From positions 310,001 through 374,000 of the forward strand of contig JALBYC010000003.1 of the NCBI GenBank assembly GCA_023212645.1: 64,000 bases of DNA, in the 5' to 3' direction. Under the pieces are notes generated by a model. That model saw only the letters and a list, made by a program, of their open reading frames with translations. It was not told where the DNA came from and made no database searches. The translations under genes were made by a program, and so were the position numbers. Positions 29,381-39,431 of the stretch are shown piece after piece (within the stretch, counting starts at the first letter, position 1; every line of letters begins with the position of its first letter). This DNA is from Farysia itapuensis. Taxonomy: Eukaryota; Basidiomycota; Ustilaginomycetes; Ustilaginales; Ustilaginaceae.

Positions 29381-31251
29381 GTGCGTTTGTCGCGGTAGGT
29401 CTTCTTGACTCGTCCCGCACCACCTTTGTCAGTACCAGCAGTGATGATGCCAAACTCATTAGCGTCGACGGCGGATTTACCAAACCGGCTGCCAGAGCTG
29501 CGTTCGTGCGGATCGGTATGCAAAGACGCTGCGTCTCCATTCGCGCTATTCTCGGCGCTTGGACCAGGTTTTTGGTGTGCATTTGACAAGTTGTTCGCGT
29601 GTGCAGACGGCGCGATCGACGTGGCGACTGTCGAGGCTGCGTTGTTGCCTGATTGATAGGACAGTCGGCCGGACGAGCTGTTGGTAGATACGGAGACGGT
29701 ACGTTCGTGTCTTCGTGGCGAATCTCGATAGGCTGGCTTAAAGGCAATTGCTGATTCAGGTGTTCCTGCTGCAAGTGGGCTGTTCTGATAGCTGCATAGT
29801 CCGCTACCTGAGCCACTTCCACGTGATGATGTTTCCCCGTGCATACGAGTGTTAAGACCGCTACCGCTAGCACTGCCTCGAGACCCGGAAGCGTGACGTG
29901 CAGACCCCGACCGATTCTTCTTTCGACCGAAAGACAGGCCAGCAATATCGGCTTCGTCTTCTGAAGAGAGGCGTTCGGTGGCAGGCTCGTTGACGTTTTG
30001 GTCCACTTCAGCGAGGTGTTCGGCAACAGCTTGATAGCTGTTGAAGTCATAGCCCTCAACAGGCGGCGCAGGAGTAGGGTGATAGTAGTGGTGATGAACA
30101 ACAACGTGTCCGTCGTGCTCTTCTGCATCATCGTACTGGCTGTACTCCCTGTCTTCATCGTCGTAGTTATGCTCATAGCCATCTACGGCGTCGTTGTAGC
30201 TCGGGTGCTGACTGAATGTGCTCTCGTCTTCATCTTCATCTTCAGGTTCGGCAAAGCCAAATCCACCGGCAGCTGCTTCTGCCTCGGCCTCGGTGCGCCA
30301 GGAGGGTGCGCGGGTGGGTGTTGAGCTCTGCAACAGACCCTGTTTGACTGCTTTGCGCGCTGCTTTACGCCGTGCTTTGAGCACAGCAGCCTCTTCTTCC
30401 GATGCAAGGCGAGCTTCCTCTTGTCTTTGAGCCACAGCCTCTGCCTCTGCTTCTTCAGCCGCTCGTGTCGCTTCCTCTTGCAAAGCTGCTTTGCGTCTCG
30501 CTTCCATCTCGGCATCCTCAACATCGCGTGTCGTGCTAGGGTCGACTGCAGGGTTGGCCGTGGATGTGTGCGGAGTATGCCCGAAGCGAGCGATGACGGT
30601 ATCGTCGAGCATTCCAGCGTCTTCGTCGCCACTGTCGGCACGTCCTGTGCCAAGAATACTGGTAGAATCATCCACACTGGCATCGCTGAGGACTCTTGCA
30701 CGATTTAGCGTGTTGTTGCTGGTCCCTGTGCGGATACTTCGTCCGGTTGATGACCCACCTCGAATGACGCTACCGAACGAATCTGCTCGTGTCCTCCGTG
30801 CCGGCTCAGCTCGTCGTGGTCGACCAAATAGCCCACAGCTGAGCGACTGTCCCACATTCTGCAAGTCAAACATCAACATCCCGCATGTTCGACCTTCTGA
30901 TCGGTGCAAGGCTCTCGCTCGTCTTCGGGCAGCGGCCCCACTGGACCCCGTGCGGGAATCGCGATTGGCAATATTGCTCAGCAGCGAGATGGCGTCGGAG
31001 TCATCAAACGCGTCTCCCATTTCGCTGTAAGTGGAAGACCGCGCGCTGATGAGACCTTGCCGTTCTTCCTGGTGTCGATGCGCCTGGGTGGACCCAGGAC
31101 GTCCAACACGCGCCGTCGATGTCTGCGTCGCTTTCCTGCCCCCTCCACCGAACAGTCTCATCGTCCAGTCCAGAGTAGAACTGGACGATGTGCTGGCAGC
31201 GTTCTGCCCTAAGGCGCTTTCTTCGTCGTGCTGTGTAGAAGGTCCACGCAT
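29320..31251 (-). CDS. Unrecognised low-complexity protein with Ala/Glu-rich coiled coil, 643 aa
   Basis: No known domain was recognised. The start MRGPSTQHDEES at 31251 is chosen over the longer open frame because the upstream part looks non-coding. Residues of interest are an N-terminal basic/Gly segment (LDWTMRLFGGGGRK), a Ser/Thr-rich region, and a roughly 60-residue Ala/Glu/Arg-rich helix with heptad-like character (EMEARRKAALQEEATRAAEE and following). Next comes an acidic stretch with Asp/Glu/Tyr and a His/Tyr run (HHHYYHP), then Ser/Gly-rich sequence to the end. The composition suggests a largely disordered protein with one coiled coil. The C-terminus is altered by a 31-bp duplication. 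It lies 214 bp downstream of the Lsb5-like gene in the same orientation. Confidence 0.65.
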   Translation of the reverse strand: MRGPSTQHDEESALGQNAASTSSSSTLDWTMRLFGGGGRKATQTSTARVGRPGSTQAHRHQEERQGLISARSSTYSEMGDAFDDSDAISLLSNIANRDSRTGSSGAAARRRARALHRSEGRTCGMLMFDLQNVGQSLSCGLFGRPRRAEPARRTRADSFGSVIRGGSSTGRSIRTGTSNNTLNRARVLSDASVDDSTSILGTGRADSGDEDAGMLDDTVIARFGHTPHTSTANPAVDPSTTRDVEDAEMEARRKAALQEEATRAAEEAEAEAVAQRQEEARLASEEEAAVLKARRKAARKAVKQGLLQSSTPTRAPSWRTEAEAEAAAGGFGFAEPEDEDEDESTFSQHPSYNDAVDGYEHNYDDEDREYSQYDDAEEHDGHVVVHHHYYHPTPAPPVEGYDFNSYQAVAEHLAEVDQNVNEPATERLSSEDEADIAGLSFGRKKNRSGSARHASGSRGSASGSGLNTRMHGETSSRGSGSGSGLCSYQNSPLAAGTPESAIAFKPAYRDSPRRHERTVSVSTNSSSGRLSYQSGNNAASTVATSIAPSAHANNLSNAHQKPGPSAENSANGDAASLHTDPHERSSGSRFGKSAVDANEFGIITAGTDKGGAGRVKKTYRDKRTPPTTAPQGTSATHNSAPRH

Positions 31252-31465
31252 GATGGATGTCAAGCGCCAAGCTGTGTGCTTGTGTGACGTGTGTCGCCCG
31301 GCTGCCAAATTCAAGCACTTTAAATTCGGGTTTTTTGGCTCGGACTTTTTTGGGTTACTCTCCCCGAGCCCACACACGCACACCATACACGCGACATGCT
31401 TGGCACAGCGGATGTATGCTTGGAATGAATAGTACATTGGAAACACTGAGTAGAGCAAAAGGAAT

Positions 31466-33173
31466 CTAGACAACGCCCCACTCGGTTCGTGGTTGGTTCT
31501 TGGGACGTTCAATGCCCCAACCGCTCCCCGCTGCTGCTGCCGTGTTACCGTCTGCAAAGGGATCGGCAAAGGGGTCGTCGTCCTGGTCGTCGTCCTCGTT
31601 CCAGCTGAACCCAGGTCCAATGCTGGGCTTGTGACCTTGGGTGGTGCGAAGCCACTCCTCCTCGTCCGAGTCGTTCAGATTGGACCAGGATCCGGCGACC
31701 GGTTTGCGGGCAGAGCCGGACGGATTGCTCGTTGTACGGTGCCGGGTGTGGTGCTCATCGTCCGAGTCTTCTGACTCATAGTCGCTGTAGTCTGACAATG
31801 TGCCTGTGGCAAGACTTGCATCATCATCCAAATGCGAATGACGTGCCTGCTGACCGTGTCGTCCGCTATGTGTCTGCTGCTCCTCGTTGAAATCCAGGTC
31901 GATGAGATCGTTCATAGCCCCGGATCCAGAGCCACGCGTGCCTGTTGCTTGGTCGTTCATGTCGAAGCTGCGAATACTGCCGATGCGGGAATTGTGTCGA
32001 ACGATGCGCACACGTTGCTGGGTCTGGAGTTTCTCCAGTTCACTGTCTGGTGCTAGACGTGCGTTGGCGATACGCTTGCGCACCAGCTCGATCTCGGCAT
32101 CGTCCGCCTTGATCTTGGCAGCTGCACGGTCGTGGGCATTCGACTCTCCGCCAATATCGGCCAGCGGCTCCTCATCGTCACTGTCAACGTCGGCAGGCTT
32201 CGAGACGCGATCATACAGCTCCAACGCCAGGATGATCTGGTCATTGGCGGCGATCAAACCGCCCAGGTACTCTTCGTCCTTGACCAGCTGGATGTAGCGA
32301 ATCACCTTTTTCCTCTCAACTTTGGTCTTGACGAGGTAGTCTTGTACGCGTGCATTGTCGACGACACTGTCCTTTTCTCGGTTTACATGTTGCAAGGCAT
32401 TGACAAGAGCCGTAGCCACCTGCTGCGAGATGGCTAACGATTGCAGGATGGCTGGCTTCTCCTGTTCAAAGTTGAAGGCCGGTCGTTTGGTGCCGCTCTT
32501 TCGGTTCTTTTTCTTCTTATCTTCTTCCTTCTGCAGTAGTTCGGCGGCCTTTCGATCGCTGCGGATCTGAGCTTCGATGCGTTGCTTTTCCTGCAGCTTG
32601 CGATACGCTTCTGCTGCCTCGTTCTTTTTCTGCACTTCCGACTTTCGACCGCCGCCACAAGCTGCGTAGAGTCCCGTGACGAGCTTCATCGACGGATCGT
32701 TCTTAAACTGCTGATGCCACGACAGCAGCACCCTCATCAACAGCCGACGTACGGAAGCGTCCACAAGCTGATCTTGCGACATGATTTTGATGCGATCCAC
32801 CAGCTGATCGTTGGCAAAGGTGGTCTGAAAGCGCTGGCCGCAGTTCTCGACCAGCGCCTTGAGGATGATAAGGGCACGCTTCTGGCCATGGACGCTCGAG
32901 TACTTGAGCTTCTTGCGAATAGCGCGACTAGCTTCGGTGGGACCTGTGGCCTGCAAGTTGATGGCTTCTACCAGCTCGGGAATGCCATCGTACTCTTCTT
33001 CCGTATATCTCTCGGTGCACAGACGGTCGATCCAGTCTGTGACGGCCGTGAATGGCTTTCGATTGTTGAGATAGCCTTGTGCCTGACCAGTCAGCTCCTG
33101 AGCAGATAAGCGAGTAAAGTGAGCTTTCCTGTGTGACTGCTACTCTTGCGACGACGCAACCTACCTTTAACAT
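31466..33173 (-). CDS. Lsb5-like VHS-GAT endocytic adaptor, two exons
   Basis: Exons on the minus strand are 33165-33173 (9 nt: Met-Leu-Lys) and 31466-33097. The 67-nt intron starts GTAGGT and ends CTCAG, in phase 0, giving 546 aa. The spliced start MLKELTGQAQGYLNNRKPFT (in pieces) leads into a VHS domain (KPFTAVTDWIDRLC, HGQKRALIILKALVENCG, DPSMKLVTGLYAACGG). A Lys/Glu-rich linker and a GAT-like helical region follow (IQLVKDEEYLGGLIAANDQI, ALELYDRVSKP). Lsb5 and GGA-type proteins bind Las17/ubiquitinated cargo and act in endocytosis and Golgi-to-endosome sorting. The C-terminal 200 residues are acidic and Ser/Gly-rich. The order VHS-GAT without an ear domain favours Lsb5 over GGA adaptors. 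Confidence 0.8.
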
Positions 33174-33677
33174 GGTGAGTGATGTGATTATGGGGTCCGC
33201 TGGATGCTAGGGTAATTGAACCGGGAAGGAGGGGGGATGGTGTAGTGGCCTGTGCTCCACACCGTCAAACACGGCTGAACGTGGGGATCGCGAAATCACG
33301 ATCTCCTAGAATTTGGAAAGCCGATCTCGATCCAGACCGGAATTTGAGACCAGACGGAATTGTGCGCGAAAGAGCGTAAAAGGCCGACTCGCCCGAAGCC
33401 AATCCAAAGGCCGAACCGTAAATTTTGTGCATATGTGACAACTCGCCTCGCGCAGAAGAGCGGCACAGATTGACAGTAAAGTGCGCCTTTACGAGTGCCT
33501 GTTTGCTGTGCTCAAACCGGAAGCGAGATGCAAGCGCCTCTTTATTGTTCTTGCGGTTCCACTGGGCAGCTGTGAAACCTTGGCAGACCGGATCGGAGCG
33601 AGTTGGCCTTCCTTCTCTTTCCAGGACACCACATTGTGTGCGTGCGGTGTGTGTGTGTGTGCATACATTCTCGTACC
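33174..33677. other. Divergent intergenic region
   Basis: This is the shared promoter of the Lsb5-like and bZIP genes. It contains a short GT microsatellite but no gene that could be supported. Confidence 0.5.
33647..33661 (+). repeat. GT microsatellite, 15 bp
   Basis: An uninterrupted GTGTGTGTGTGTGTG run lies just before the start region of the bZIP gene, probably in its 5' leader. Confidence 0.9.
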
Positions 33678-35726
33678 ATGGTTCCGCCACCTCGCGGACC
33701 AGATCGATGGGCAGAGGCGTCCTCCGCTGCCCTTGCTACTGGCTTCTTTGCAGCCATGGCAAAAGGTCCACAACCTCACCTCCATCCTCCCGGTGAAGGC
33801 GACAACTACGGCGTAACAGACGACGAAGATGATGAAGATGACGAAGACGAGGATCCAGATCTCTCCCCCGGTGCAAACAAAAGGAACAAAGCAGCGAAAA
33901 AGGCAGCAACACAGAGCACGGATGCAGCAAAGCCAGACCGAAAGACAATACAGCAAATCCGTAAAGAACAGAACCGCTCCTCACAACGCGAGTTCCGTCA
34001 ACGAAAGCAGCAGTACATTCGTGCACTCGAAGCGCGTGTCGAGCTCTACTCCACCGGACACGATGCTCAGGTAGATCGACTGCGCTGGATCCTCCGACCG
34101 CTGCTATCCGAAAACGCCTTTTTGCGCAACATGGTCAGCGATCTGTCCCACTTTATCGGAAAGCGCAACATGGGTGGCTTTCTCACCGAAGCAGGTCTGT
34201 CCAAAAGCGATTTGGCAGAAGCTATGGGCGCTTCAGGTGAGAAAATCATGACGGAAGCGTGGTACAGCTGGCCCCATGCAACCGAATGCGAAGAACTCAA
34301 ACGAATTCGCAAGGAAAACAAGATCCCGCTCGATGGTCTGCCGGATTGCAAGTTGAACGACTTGTTTGGTGACGGCACCGACAGTCACAAAAACACGAAC
34401 AAGACGCAGGCCACTGTGCCGAACAGTGAAGGCAAGCGGAGGCAGCTTGACGCTGAGTCTGCAGGTTCAGGCGGTAACAGCAGTAAGCGTGCTCGACAGG
34501 CCCAGACCGCCAATCGTACGGATATGAGCAGCACCTCCACCCCCAGCCACGCTGATCAGTCTGGCTCGACCGTCCCTTTCCCCCGTGTTTCGCCTAACAC
34601 CATAGCACCTTCCAACGGTGTCGATTGGCAAAGAGCCTTGTATCAGAACGACCCATATCTCCCCCACACGGCCTACGGACATAATCTGTCTCGACCGGTG
34701 GATGATGTGAACAATGTCCCCATGTACGGAATGCCTGCGAATGCCATGTTCCCCATGGGCAACATGAACTTTGCTTCTTCTTACGTCTCTGGCCAAGGCC
34801 CATCGTCCTCAACGTTGGCAAAGACCAGCGAGAGTCTCTCTGCCGCGGCAGTGCATTCGGGTCAGGCTTTCTCTATCACGCCTGACTCTCTCGACGCAAA
34901 CCCTACTGCGAACGCGGCGGGGCAGGGCAATGGGCAAAATTATTGGGTAGAGGATCCTGTTCTGGCCATCTCTGTCAAGCGAGCAGACGTTGTCCGTAGT
35001 ATTCACCGACGGATAGGCAGAGTGGTGGCTCTGGTGAATCGCATCCGCAAGAGTAGAGGAGCAGTCATGTTCATGCAGGTGCCGGTCAATGTCACCCTTA
35101 CCGAATTCGATCAGAGGCTAATTGACAACGAGGCGAACCTCAGCCCACAGATGAAGCTTGCCGCCATGCCCTTGCCCTACGGATGGGACGAAGGCGACCT
35201 GTCGATTCGTGATGACGAGTACAAGTACGCCAATCCCGAACACGAAACACCCAAGGACTTTGACCGGATCTTGGAAGGTTTCAAACAACTCGAGTATCAC
35301 ATGATCAACTACCGTATGGACCCTTCTTACAAGCTGCCTCCGACTCTGACGCCTACAGCGCTACAGCGTTCGACGCAGTACGACACCATCATTGACGCCA
35401 TACCCATCGGCAGTGTTCGCGACAAACTCATCCACAATGCCTACCACAAGTACGACTCAGTCATCCTCGACGTGCTTCGCTTCCTCAAACTGCACGAAGG
35501 CGATGCCGACCTCGAGTCCTCGTGGGAACTTTCTTACCCATTCCTCATTCGCTATCCAGATCTGATTGATGACAGCCTGCTGGCAGAGACCAATCGGGCG
35601 CGGAACGAACGCGGACAAACACCCCTGTCCATAGACCTACTTTGGGACGAGCATCGCCGCTTCAAGGCCTTTGCCCAACTAAAGCTCAAGCATATCTTTG
35701 AACCACAGTCGCAAATTCAATCCTGA
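33678..35726 (+). CDS. AP-1-like bZIP transcription factor with DUF3425-type C-terminus, 682 aa
   Basis: After a long acidic stretch (about residues 43-60) comes a bZIP basic region starting near residue 95 (RKEQNRSSQREFRQRKQQYI), the NRxxQxxFRxRK pattern of Yap/Pap1-like factors, with a leucine zipper following. The middle third is Ser/Asn/Pro-rich. The last 220 residues (YRMDPSYKLPPTLTPTALQR, IDAIPIGSVRDKLI, ELSYPFLIRYPDLIDD) match the DUF3425-like region found at the C-terminus of many fungal bZIP factors. It is likely a nuclear DNA-binding regulator; targets are unknown. Start choice: the ATG at 33678 follows a GT repeat; an in-frame ATG at 33756 (MAKGPQPH) could be used instead. The gene is intronless. 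Confidence 0.82.
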   Translation: MVPPPRGPDRWAEASSAALATGFFAAMAKGPQPHLHPPGEGDNYGVTDDEDDEDDEDEDPDLSPGANKRNKAAKKAATQSTDAAKPDRKTIQQIRKEQNRSSQREFRQRKQQYIRALEARVELYSTGHDAQVDRLRWILRPLLSENAFLRNMVSDLSHFIGKRNMGGFLTEAGLSKSDLAEAMGASGEKIMTEAWYSWPHATECEELKRIRKENKIPLDGLPDCKLNDLFGDGTDSHKNTNKTQATVPNSEGKRRQLDAESAGSGGNSSKRARQAQTANRTDMSSTSTPSHADQSGSTVPFPRVSPNTIAPSNGVDWQRALYQNDPYLPHTAYGHNLSRPVDDVNNVPMYGMPANAMFPMGNMNFASSYVSGQGPSSSTLAKTSESLSAAAVHSGQAFSITPDSLDANPTANAAGQGNGQNYWVEDPVLAISVKRADVVRSIHRRIGRVVALVNRIRKSRGAVMFMQVPVNVTLTEFDQRLIDNEANLSPQMKLAAMPLPYGWDEGDLSIRDDEYKYANPEHETPKDFDRILEGFKQLEYHMINYRMDPSYKLPPTLTPTALQRSTQYDTIIDAIPIGSVRDKLIHNAYHKYDSVILDVLRFLKLHEGDADLESSWELSYPFLIRYPDLIDDSLLAETNRARNERGQTPLSIDLLWDEHRRFKAFAQLKLKHIFEPQSQIQS

Positions 35727-35889
35727 TAATCGCATTCTTCCACCATCAAGTCACTGTACCTATAATACCGTTCTCAATACCTGCTGTCACCCTTTGCACT
35801 GGAAAATCCTCAATCTCCACATTTCTTCTTGAGCTTTGTTTGAAGCTTGCCAGCTGCATACGACGGACAGGTCTGCTGAGAGTCTGAGC

Positions 35890-36993
35890 ATGCGTCGCAC
35901 GCCACCAATAGCGACGCTGGGCATACGATACTCACTCCGCCCCCATGCACGTATCATTGCTGTCCCACGCCATACCGTTGGCTTTCGCACCTCGGCCGTA
36001 GCAGTGCAAGGTGAGCCGTCAAGACCGCCGATTGAGCCGCAGTCGGTCCTGGGTCTCGTCCGTACGAGGCCGCGGCGTGGGAAATGGTCACGGCTGGTGA
36101 TCGCACTGGGCTGGATCCCAGTCGCTGCGTTCATCACATCGCATGTATGCAGTATTGGCAATGTGACAGGCGCGTCCATGTCGCCTACGTTTAACGGTCC
36201 ACGCGAAGAGGCTCTAGCGCCTGGTGCTGGGTCTGATGTAGTGCTGCTCAACCGCGTCGTGCAAGTCTCGCAGGATTATCAAGTGGGTGATATCGTGACG
36301 TTGATATCGCCGTTGGAGCCACGGCTGTTGTTGACGAAGCGAATTCTAGCGTTGCCCGGCGATATGGTCCGGACATGGGCGCCAGCAGCAGACGACGCAA
36401 ACCTATCCAAGGGCAAAGGAAGATGGACCAACGTCAAAGTCCCACCGGGACATGTGTGGATCGAAGGCGATGCTGCTGTTGAAATCGCACCCTCTCAGCC
36501 AACCCAAGCAGCTTCAAGCCGTTCTGCTTCGTTGCAGACGAAAAGCAGAGACTCGCGCGAATTCGGACCAGTACCCATGGGGCTAATCACCTCGCGCATC
36601 TCCTATATTCTCTGGCCACCACGGCGCTTCGGCCGCCCAGCACCACGGCCGATAGCAGCCAGCACGAGCAAGAACCAATACCCGCCGTCGGAATCGAGTG
36701 CAGATGCAACGTCAAGCCTGGACGCCATGCAGCAGGAGTTCGACGACTTGACCACCCAAGTCAGCCCTTCCCTCAGCCGCATACTGGACAATCTTATGAA
36801 CACTCCGCGCGAAGGACGCACGAAAGCCCACCCACAGGACTCTGCCCTCAGTCCCTACGTCGACTGGGACGACAACCATCGCCCACCCAAGACAGCTCAA
36901 GCCGACGAAATGGACGCGGCGAGCCAACACCGCTTCAAACATCTCTGGAACGGTCTCAGTAGAGGCGGCAAGCTTGGGGACGACGCAGAGTAG
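35890..36993 (+). CDS. Mitochondrial inner-membrane peptidase Imp2-like, 367 aa
   Basis: This is a signal-peptidase-I (S26) protein with the catalytic Ser96 in VTGASMSPTFNG and Lys150 in LLTKRILALPGDMVRTW, plus VPPGHVWIEGDAA and FGPVPMGLITSRISYILWPPRRFG. The N-terminus is basic with a presequence-like composition, and one membrane segment (VIALGWIPVAAFITSHV) precedes the active Ser, as in Imp2. Imp1/Imp2 remove sorting peptides in the intermembrane space. Classic Imp2 is about 170-190 aa; here an additional roughly 120-residue C-terminal extension (Ser/Pro-rich, ending acidic) is present, which is unusual. The ATG at 35890 was chosen because upstream frame lacks an ATG. Confidence 0.85.
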   Translation: MRRTPPIATLGIRYSLRPHARIIAVPRHTVGFRTSAVAVQGEPSRPPIEPQSVLGLVRTRPRRGKWSRLVIALGWIPVAAFITSHVCSIGNVTGASMSPTFNGPREEALAPGAGSDVVLLNRVVQVSQDYQVGDIVTLISPLEPRLLLTKRILALPGDMVRTWAPAADDANLSKGKGRWTNVKVPPGHVWIEGDAAVEIAPSQPTQAASSRSASLQTKSRDSREFGPVPMGLITSRISYILWPPRRFGRPAPRPIAASTSKNQYPPSESSADATSSLDAMQQEFDDLTTQVSPSLSRILDNLMNTPREGRTKAHPQDSALSPYVDWDDNHRPPKTAQADEMDAASQHRFKHLWNGLSRGGKLGDDAE

Positions 36994-37096
36994 ACTGCTC
37001 TATATATCCAAGACCAGACCTCCTCCCATCGGTCTGCAGCTTGCAATTCTATTGGTGACAGAGGGCATATGGGTATCTCTTGTAAGGCGATGGGTG

Positions 37097-38692
37097 CTAC
37101 GTGAGGGAGGCGAGCATTTGTTCTCGATGGGAGTGGAGCCATTGCTGCGAGTCGATGCCCTGGAGCTGAAGCCAGCCTTGGTCTGTTTTCCTGAGTTTTG
37201 GGTGTGGAGTTGAGCTCGTTGCACGATCGTAAACGTCTGGTTCGTCGTCGATGACAAAGGCTGTTGAGGCTGAGCCACTCTGCAGACTGGCGAGGACACG
37301 TTGTTCATCCCAATCGAGGGGAGCGTCTACAGGCACCCATTTTGGTGCGAGATTCCAAGCCGTGCCAATCGTGTCGTACACACAGGCGGTATGTGTGCGC
37401 ACGAGATACGTCGCACTCATCCACAGCGCCGATACTGCAATACCGAGGAAAATGACCAGCCCACTGCTCACCACCCCGAGCAGGACAGACAAGAGCCAGA
37501 CCGGGACAAACGCCGAGACAGCCACCAACCCCGGTCTGGAGGCCAAAACCCCAACACGTGCCAGGTGCGGGATGGGACTCCACACGACGTTGTACACCGG
37601 ACTTGGCTCCAGTCCCACCACCTGGAAGCTCACACTGGCTGTGGTTCCCGACTCGCGCGCTTTGCCTTTGTTCGCGCCCTCTTGCACAAGCTGGCCGATT
37701 TGCGAGGCAAGCTGGTGCCAGTCCCACCCCCAAACGGCCTCACGGCACACGAGCCATTTAGAGAAATGCCGGTCGTCCGAAAACCGCTCGATTGCCTCCT
37801 GCAATCCGACACTGACGAGTCGTGAAGCTTGACGCTTGCGCGTCCGCTGAAACACGGAGCCAAGGTCAAAGTCGCCGCCAGAAGGCATCATGCTGTACGG
37901 ATCGTACTCTTCGCCGTCGTCGCCATCGTCTTCGCTGTCTGAATCGTCGGCGGGACGTTTCTTTGGTTTTTTGGGCTTGTGGTTGGTTGCCGCTGATGCG
38001 GGCTGTGATTCTTGCTGAGTGCCGATGGTGGTTTCGGTGAGGGGTGCCCATGGTGGCGATGTACCTGTCTCCAGTCGCGTGCGATACCGCTCGACTTCTT
38101 CGCTGGAGGCATACAGAGGTTTCTTCTGTACTGCATTCCATACCTGTGTGCTCTGACGTTCGAGGAGCACTACCGGATCGCCATACCGTCGCAACTGTAG
38201 CTCTTCCTGCACGCTTCTCGAGCGGGACGGTGTGCGGAGGAGTGCGAGAAACGAATGCCCAGCACGTCTCCACTCAGACTTGCCGTAGGCTGGTAGACCG
38301 CGAAGACAGGGTACATCGTCTGATAGCGCAAACGGGAGGGAATCCTGGTCCGTCAGTTCCGGCAGCGGCAACTGTACAGACTTGGCGAGCGAGGCTGCGT
38401 CAACTTGGAGAGTAATACGTAGAGCAAGTTCTTTCCGTCTGGGCACGTTTTCGCTCCCTGTGCGTGTCCGTGTTTCGCTGAGGAAAGATTTGAGAATGCC
38501 CGTGGGGTTGTTGGCGAGAGACTGGTAGGGCGAGACGAGAAAGGCACGCTGCTGGATCTGCGAGCTGCTGGTGCCGAAACTTGCCGTCTCAATGTCGCCA
38601 CAACGCGCGTTGTCATCACCGTCAAAGTCATCAGCCGTGCTTCTCAGCGGCTGGTACGACGATGACGGCGGGTAGGACGGAAGCGGAGGCAT
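37097..38692 (-). CDS. Unrecognised membrane protein, 531 aa
   Basis: No family was identified. Starting at MPPLPSYPPSSS, the protein has a Tyr/Ser-rich N-terminus, then conserved-looking segments (RRAGHSFLALLRTPSRS, RYGDPVVLLERQSTQVWNAV). A highly acidic/basic hinge follows (KKPKKRPADDSDSEDDGDDG), then a Trp-rich region (WGWDWHQLASQIG) and one long hydrophobic stretch (about 375-405, LLSVLLGVVSSGLVIFLGIAVS) that can span the membrane once or twice. The tail is polar (QGWLQLQGIDSQQWLHSH). It could be a basidiomycete-specific membrane protein. It converges on the Imp2-like gene and diverges from the Dpm2 gene. The frame is open upstream to 38782, but the ATG at 38692 gives a cleaner start. Confidence 0.6.
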   Translation of the reverse strand: MPPLPSYPPSSSYQPLRSTADDFDGDDNARCGDIETASFGTSSSQIQQRAFLVSPYQSLANNPTGILKSFLSETRTRTGSENVPRRKELALRITLQVDAASLAKSVQLPLPELTDQDSLPFALSDDVPCLRGLPAYGKSEWRRAGHSFLALLRTPSRSRSVQEELQLRRYGDPVVLLERQSTQVWNAVQKKPLYASSEEVERYRTRLETGTSPPWAPLTETTIGTQQESQPASAATNHKPKKPKKRPADDSDSEDDGDDGEEYDPYSMMPSGGDFDLGSVFQRTRKRQASRLVSVGLQEAIERFSDDRHFSKWLVCREAVWGWDWHQLASQIGQLVQEGANKGKARESGTTASVSFQVVGLEPSPVYNVVWSPIPHLARVGVLASRPGLVAVSAFVPVWLLSVLLGVVSSGLVIFLGIAVSALWMSATYLVRTHTACVYDTIGTAWNLAPKWVPVDAPLDWDEQRVLASLQSGSASTAFVIDDEPDVYDRATSSTPHPKLRKTDQGWLQLQGIDSQQWLHSHREQMLASLT

Positions 38693-38873
38693 AACGCACT
38701 GTTCAAGCAAGAACACGCGCTTTGGGAAGATAAGGTTGTGACACGAACCGAGTTGCTCCACTACTCCGACTCCCGAAGCCAAACACCAAATTCGCCCGTC
38801 TGGCTCCCCGAGCTCTTACCCTCTCTTTAGTACATTTGACGCTCAGAGGCATGCACTACGCAAGGGTGCGAGC

Positions 38874-39317
38874 ATGAGCGACGGCCAGCATGCCGTGAAA
38901 GTGCGGGTAAGCTTTTCTTGCACAACTTGTCTTCGAGCGTGGGAACCATATCTGATCAGCTCCCGACATCGCACACAGGGCAGTTCAAACCGTCTCGTCG
39001 GCGCACTCATCCTGCTGGGCGCTTTAACCGCGTTCAGTCTGCACACGGTATGGGCCGTTGTTCTGGTAAGCAGTCTCAGCAGCGACAAAACTACGCTAGT
39101 TCTAACCTGGCCTTGCTGTGGTACTCAGCCGTTCCTGCCAGACGACTCGAGGGTACAGACGTGGTTCCCGCCCCGAAAGTGGGCGATTCAGATCCCTTCG
39201 CTCATCCTTGTCGCAGGTCTCTCCACCGTAGGCATCTACATTGGCATACTGCTCCGGTCCGATGCACTCGAACAGACTGCTGACAAACAAAAGACACAGC
39301 ACGGACGAGGAAATTAG
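38874..39317 (+). CDS. DPM2: Dolichol phosphate-mannose synthase subunit 2 (Dpm2), three exons
   Basis: Exons are 38874-38906, 38979-39065 and 39129-39317, with introns of 72 and 63 nt (GTAAGC donors; CACAG and CTCAG acceptors), all in phase 0, giving 102 aa. The product starts MSDGQHAVKVRGSSNRLVGA and has two membrane segments (ALILLGALTAFSLHTVWAVVL and WAIQIPSLILVAGLSTVGIY). The conserved PFLPDDSRVQTWFPPRKWA lies between them. This is the Dpm2 pattern (PFv...wFpPReyAi). Dpm2 is the small ER subunit that stabilises Dpm1 and supplies dolichol-P-mannose for GPI anchors and N-glycans. The length is typical. Fungi with Dpm2 and Dpm3 have a human-type, not yeast-type, synthase. Confidence 0.88.
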   Translation: MSDGQHAVKVRVSFSCTTCLRAWEPYLISSRHRTQGSSNRLVGALILLGALTAFSLHTVWAVVLVSSLSSDKTTLVLTWPCCGTQPFLPDDSRVQTWFPPRKWAIQIPSLILVAGLSTVGIYIGILLRSDALEQTADKQKTQHGRGN

Positions 39318-39431
39318 TGGTTGCATAGTGGTAAATTAAGCCCAAGATATAATATCGCCGTGTGTATGTGTGTGCGATATGAAGAAAGAAAGTATACAAT
39401 AGCGTACAGAAGTTTTTTGGTAGATCCCTTT

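Noticed and set aside
29286..30182. Overlapping minus-strand open frame of 298 codons
   Set aside because: It is the other frame of the low-complexity gene; only its last residues are informative, as the likely ancestral C-terminus before the 31-bp duplication.
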